A stretch of 64,000 nt of DNA from Sphingopyxis sp. LC363 (GTDB lineage Bacteria > Pseudomonadota > Alphaproteobacteria > Sphingomonadales > Sphingomonadaceae). The stretch is from positions 1-64,000 of the forward strand of contig NZ_JNFC01000072.1 of the NCBI RefSeq assembly GCF_000756385.1. The letters run 5' to 3'. A program made the translations under genes and the position numbers. The stretch's first letter is position 1. Every line of letters begins with the position of its first letter. Positions 62,801 to 64,000 of the stretch are shown one piece after another. The notes beneath the pieces are model-generated. The model made no database searches and was not told where the DNA came from. It saw only the letters and a list, made by a program, of their open reading frames with translations.

Positions 62801-63071
62801 CTTCCGCGGCGACTATTATCGGCAGGGCAAGAGCTATGCGCGGGTTTTCAACACCGAATATGACCGGCTGAAGGCGTGGGACAATGTCAATCTGGCGGTC
62901 AACCTCGCACGCGGCGAAGGCGATTTCGCGCTCCAGCTCTATGTCAAGAATCTGTTCGACAAGGCGCCGATCACCGGCACCTTCACCAACAGCGACGACA
63001 CCGGCCTCAGCACCAACGTCTTCACGCTCGACCCCCGCATCGTCGGCCTGAACGCCACGGTGAAGTTCTAG
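59811..63071 (+). CDS. TonB-dependent receptor with STN signalling domain
   Basis: A 1086-residue outer-membrane receptor. After the signal peptide (to about TALAR), the STN domain occupies residues ~33-115 (YRIPAQSLDRALRDFGVQSG, then LLLGTGLGYRRDGDVFVVTR). It is followed by the TonB box/plug (DDTEIVVTAQKREEKISDVP, RVEVLRGPQGTLYGRNATAG) and a large barrel ending in VGLNATVKF. STN domains contact FecR proteins, so this receptor should signal to the FecR/ECF pair encoded divergently upstream. GGGAGAGGGGAC before the ATG is a strong ribosome binding site. The ligand is not identified. A terminator lies ~150 bases downstream. Confidence 0.93.
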   Translation: MRVRACNLRKFLLSGAAIGCLALSGNTALAREHVTSYRIPAQSLDRALRDFGVQSGATILVDAAIVNGKRTAGHSKRSDPETALRALLLGTGLGYRRDGDVFVVTREGNVTPLAAGGEIEDDTEIVVTAQKREEKISDVPIAISAFTPKALDDHKIESGAELVRAVPNVNFSKSNFSGYDFTIRGIGTKAISASNDPAVAVSFNNTPLIRNRLFEAEFFDLERVEVLRGPQGTLYGRNATAGVVNVIPALPDDSFGGEVKAEAGSFETRRLSGMLNVPITDTLAVRVAGAMTKRDGFDYNTFTQQRINGRDLWSTRASVQWEPSDRFKVNAIWQHFEEDDNRSRTGKQLCTTDPGVAQVGDIAVPEFLQSRFSQGCQSASLYGDAAFGAPNAKALAYVMFPQINMSMGRDPTVATRRPLVFPIPRNFDPYGDVVQSRDLREVATSYDPVFRAKNDVFQFNMELGLGDDLKLVSQTAYARDRYYSSQDYNRFVSAPVFNDSAVLVQNSSGPPQPVTVPGPTPGGIFTDPQLGASDRILSADLSRSRNRQWTQELRLQSAFDGPLNFNIGANYLDFKSQDDYFVYNNLFTLIAQYNYNGAREGGGSITRNCGEGTPTGRECVWVDPNPIGEGPEDGHNYFRSKNPVRTKSQAIFGELYWQAADDLKITLGLRYTRDKKIATPVPSQLLLGAIENDPTRGGPISGGTISRGFREFPEIRQKWNAVTGRLVVDWKPDLSFTDDTLLYASGSRGYKGGGANPPRADIDQKVIQYQPLPETFKPEYVTAFEIGTKNSFDGGRFTLNAAAFFNAYQDYQISQIVDRISLNENFSAKTWGLELETAWRPSRNFRLDATLGLLDTRIDKGAKSIDVMDRTQGNPDWMLLRPWLQVPSNCIAPKALVERILDFDRVPEDFKLLMLSALCAGSARYGTFNPELPGVNPAFQFDRLLGFTYNPLTDAPNGGKGFYADLGGNELPNAPHYTFNIGAQYSVFLEGGDWVLTFRGDYYRQGKSYARVFNTEYDRLKAWDNVNLAVNLARGEGDFALQLYVKNLFDKAPITGTFTNSDDTGLSTNVFTLDPRIVGLNATVKF

Positions 63072-63222
63072 GAGGGCCATCGACGGGACCTGGCTGGTCG
63101 AACATCTGGCCGAAGAGGCGTCGCGAAGGGGACACGGCGCCGGCTCGGAACAAGCGATATTGGAGGGGTGTCGGTTTCTCCGTGCAATCGGACCGCGCGA
63201 GTATCACGAACCTCTCCCCTGG

Positions 63223-63260
63223 GGCCGCCGCTCGTTATCGACGGCGGCCTCCGTTTTTTT
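63223..63260 (+). terminator. Rho-independent terminator after the STN receptor
   Basis: The stem GGCCGCCG (63223-63230) pairs with CGGCGGCC (63242-63249) around an 11-base loop, followed by TCCG and seven T. Confidence 0.85.
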
Positions 63261-63368
63261 ATACGCGATAGGAGGGCGATGCGCCTGAACCCGGTCGGAT
63301 CATGGCTCTCGCTCCATGGTCGGCAACGAGGTTAAGGCGTCAGAGCATCGTGCGTTTAATATGATCCA

Positions 63369-63450
63369 TTCGCCCTGAGCTTGTCGAAGGGGCGTTCTTC
63401 CTTTCTGCCGTCAAAAAAAACGGTGCTTCGACAAGCTCAACACGAACGGG
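63369..63450. repeat. Inverted pair of the CCTGAGCTTGTCGAAGG repeat without a gene
   Basis: The left unit (63369-63411) matches the unit at 3399 and, inverted, that at 3716-3757, through the GTTCTTCCTTTCTGCC tail. The right unit (63424-63450) is a diverged inverse. Only about a dozen bases separate them, in contrast to the pair around 3.4-3.75 kb, which encloses a GIY-YIG gene. Confidence 0.75.
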
Positions 63451-63677
63451 TGTTGGGTGACGATGCAGATTTGGCGCACGGCGCTCAAGAAGATTGGCAG
63501 ACATCTGCGGGCGATGGTAAATTTCTTCGAAACCCTATTCGATGTCACTACCAAAATACTAAAAATGCGTATAAAAAATGTCGCGCTCCATCCCCCCTCT
63601 TTCGCATCGCGTGCGTCATAGGAGTCGGGAGGCATCCCGCCTTTCCAAATCAACATCGACTAGGAAGAGGAAGTGTC

Positions 63678-64000
63678 ATGAACAAATTCACGGCCCTGAT
63701 GGGAACCGTCGCAGCGCTCGCCATGCCCTTCGCTGCCAATGCGCAATCGTTCAGCGGCAACGCCAACGGCAGCAGCGGCTATGCCGATCTGGAGCAGACC
63801 CTTCGTGTGACCTGCGACGTCACCTTCGACGGAACGGTCACGTCGAGCACCACCGTCGCGATTACATCGCCCGATATCGCGCCGGGCGATTTCAGCTGCT
63901 TCGCCGTCGTCCCGCAGGGCACCTGGTCGGCCGCTACGGTCCCGGGCGATGCCACCAAGGTCGACATCACCATGGGCGCCAACACGATCGCCAACGACCC
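63678..64000 (+). CDS. Secreted protein of unknown function, partial at window edge
   Basis: The open frame starts at the ATG at 63678, after AGGAAGAGGAAGTGTC, and runs to the window end (107 codons visible). A signal peptide (MNKFTALMGTVAALAMPFAANA) is followed by a Ser/Gly/Asn-rich start, SFSGNANGSSGYADLEQTL, and beta-rich sequence with two cysteines (C46 and C75). I do not recognise the family. It is rich in Thr, Asp and Ala and resembles a small periplasmic or surface protein. A longer product may continue beyond the window. Confidence 0.75.
   Translation, partial: MNKFTALMGTVAALAMPFAANAQSFSGNANGSSGYADLEQTLRVTCDVTFDGTVTSSTTVAITSPDIAPGDFSCFAVVPQGTWSAATVPGDATKVDITMGANTIAND

Larger units (their letters stand above)
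63072..63677. other. 606-base intergenic region with terminator and inverted repeat
   Basis: It contains the terminator at 63223-63260, an inverted pair of the CCTGAGCTTGTCGAAGG repeat at 63369-63450, and a stretch at 63510-63590 with markedly lower GC content, likely the promoter of the secreted-protein gene. An 81-residue reverse frame (63411-63656) ends in the repeat and is not considered a gene. Confidence 0.6.

Noticed and set aside
63411..63656. An 81-codon reverse open frame in the last intergenic region
   Set aside because: It ends inside the dispersed repeat (typical translated end HPFVLSLSKH), has no ribosome binding site and no family match.
1..64000. tRNA or rRNA genes, prophage, insertion-sequence transposase
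   Set aside because: I looked in the gaps longer than 100 bases for cloverleaf-like or CCA-ended segments and in the coding set for integrases, transposases or phage structural genes, and saw none. A tRNAscan-type search would be needed to be certain.

Overview
This 64 kb window is high-GC chromosomal DNA from an alphaproteobacterium, most likely a member of the Sphingomonadales (Sphingopyxis or Sphingomonas type). The clues are a class I lysyl-tRNA synthetase, an alphaproteobacterial coxB-coxA-ctaB-ctaG-coxC-DUF983-SURF1 order followed by thrC, several large TonB-dependent receptors, a pyrE-pdxJ-acpS-lepB gene string, and short palindromic repeats of the kind dispersed in sphingomonad genomes. 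The genus is an inference from gene content; no rRNA or tRNA gene is visible.

Layout. 1-17.8 kb: mixed housekeeping and signalling genes: a partial SixA-type phosphatase, a DinG-like Fe-S helicase, a GIY-YIG protein bracketed by inverted repeats, a PilZ protein, lysS, a DUF3291 protein with a one-domain asparaginase, a fatty acid desaturase, a membrane PAS-GGDEF-EAL-PilZ protein, a YbdG-type MscS channel, a secreted amidohydrolase, an RcnB-like protein with acidic/arginine tandem repeats, an orphan 2Fe-2S subunit, a class II aldolase, rpsU and an FKBP isomerase. 17.8-21.7 kb (minus strand): pyrE, pdxJ, acpS, lepB and an AI-2E/PerM family permease. 21.9-30.7 kb (plus strand): the aa3-type cytochrome c oxidase locus with its assembly factors, then thrC and an rRNA methyltransferase.

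30.8-45.9 kb (plus strand) is the most distinctive part and looks like one polysaccharide-utilisation locus: TonB-dependent receptor, flavin-dependent halogenase, SapC-like protein, JmjC/cupin-like protein, second flavin-dependent halogenase, family 16 glucanase, LacI regulator, MFS transporter, family 3 glucosidase and a FucP/GluP-type sugar permease. Most neighbours overlap by 1-10 bases. LacI-type operators with the core AACGTT lie in front of both the receptor (two in tandem) and the family 3 glucosidase (one), so the LacI protein encoded in the middle is the natural candidate to control both ends. GH16 plus GH3 suggests a beta-1,3-glucan such as laminarin. The function of the two halogenases and of the SapC and cupin proteins inside such a locus is the main open question.

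46-64 kb: a GGDEF cyclase; a Tat-exported S9 peptidase divergent from a TonB receptor; an alpha/beta hydrolase, PaiB-like and acetylpolyamine-amidohydrolase-like operon with a divergent AraC regulator; a PF10118/DUF2147 pair with a divergent TetR regulator; an ECF sigma factor and FecR pair divergent from an STN-domain TonB receptor; and the start of an unrecognised secreted protein. Intergenic regions hold at least four repeat families: a 136-137 bp palindromic element (two copies), paired inverted REP-like elements (three copies plus variants), a 'CCTGAGCTTGTCGAAGG' repeat, and hairpin-rich stretches. No CRISPR array, prophage, insertion-sequence transposase or tRNA was found.
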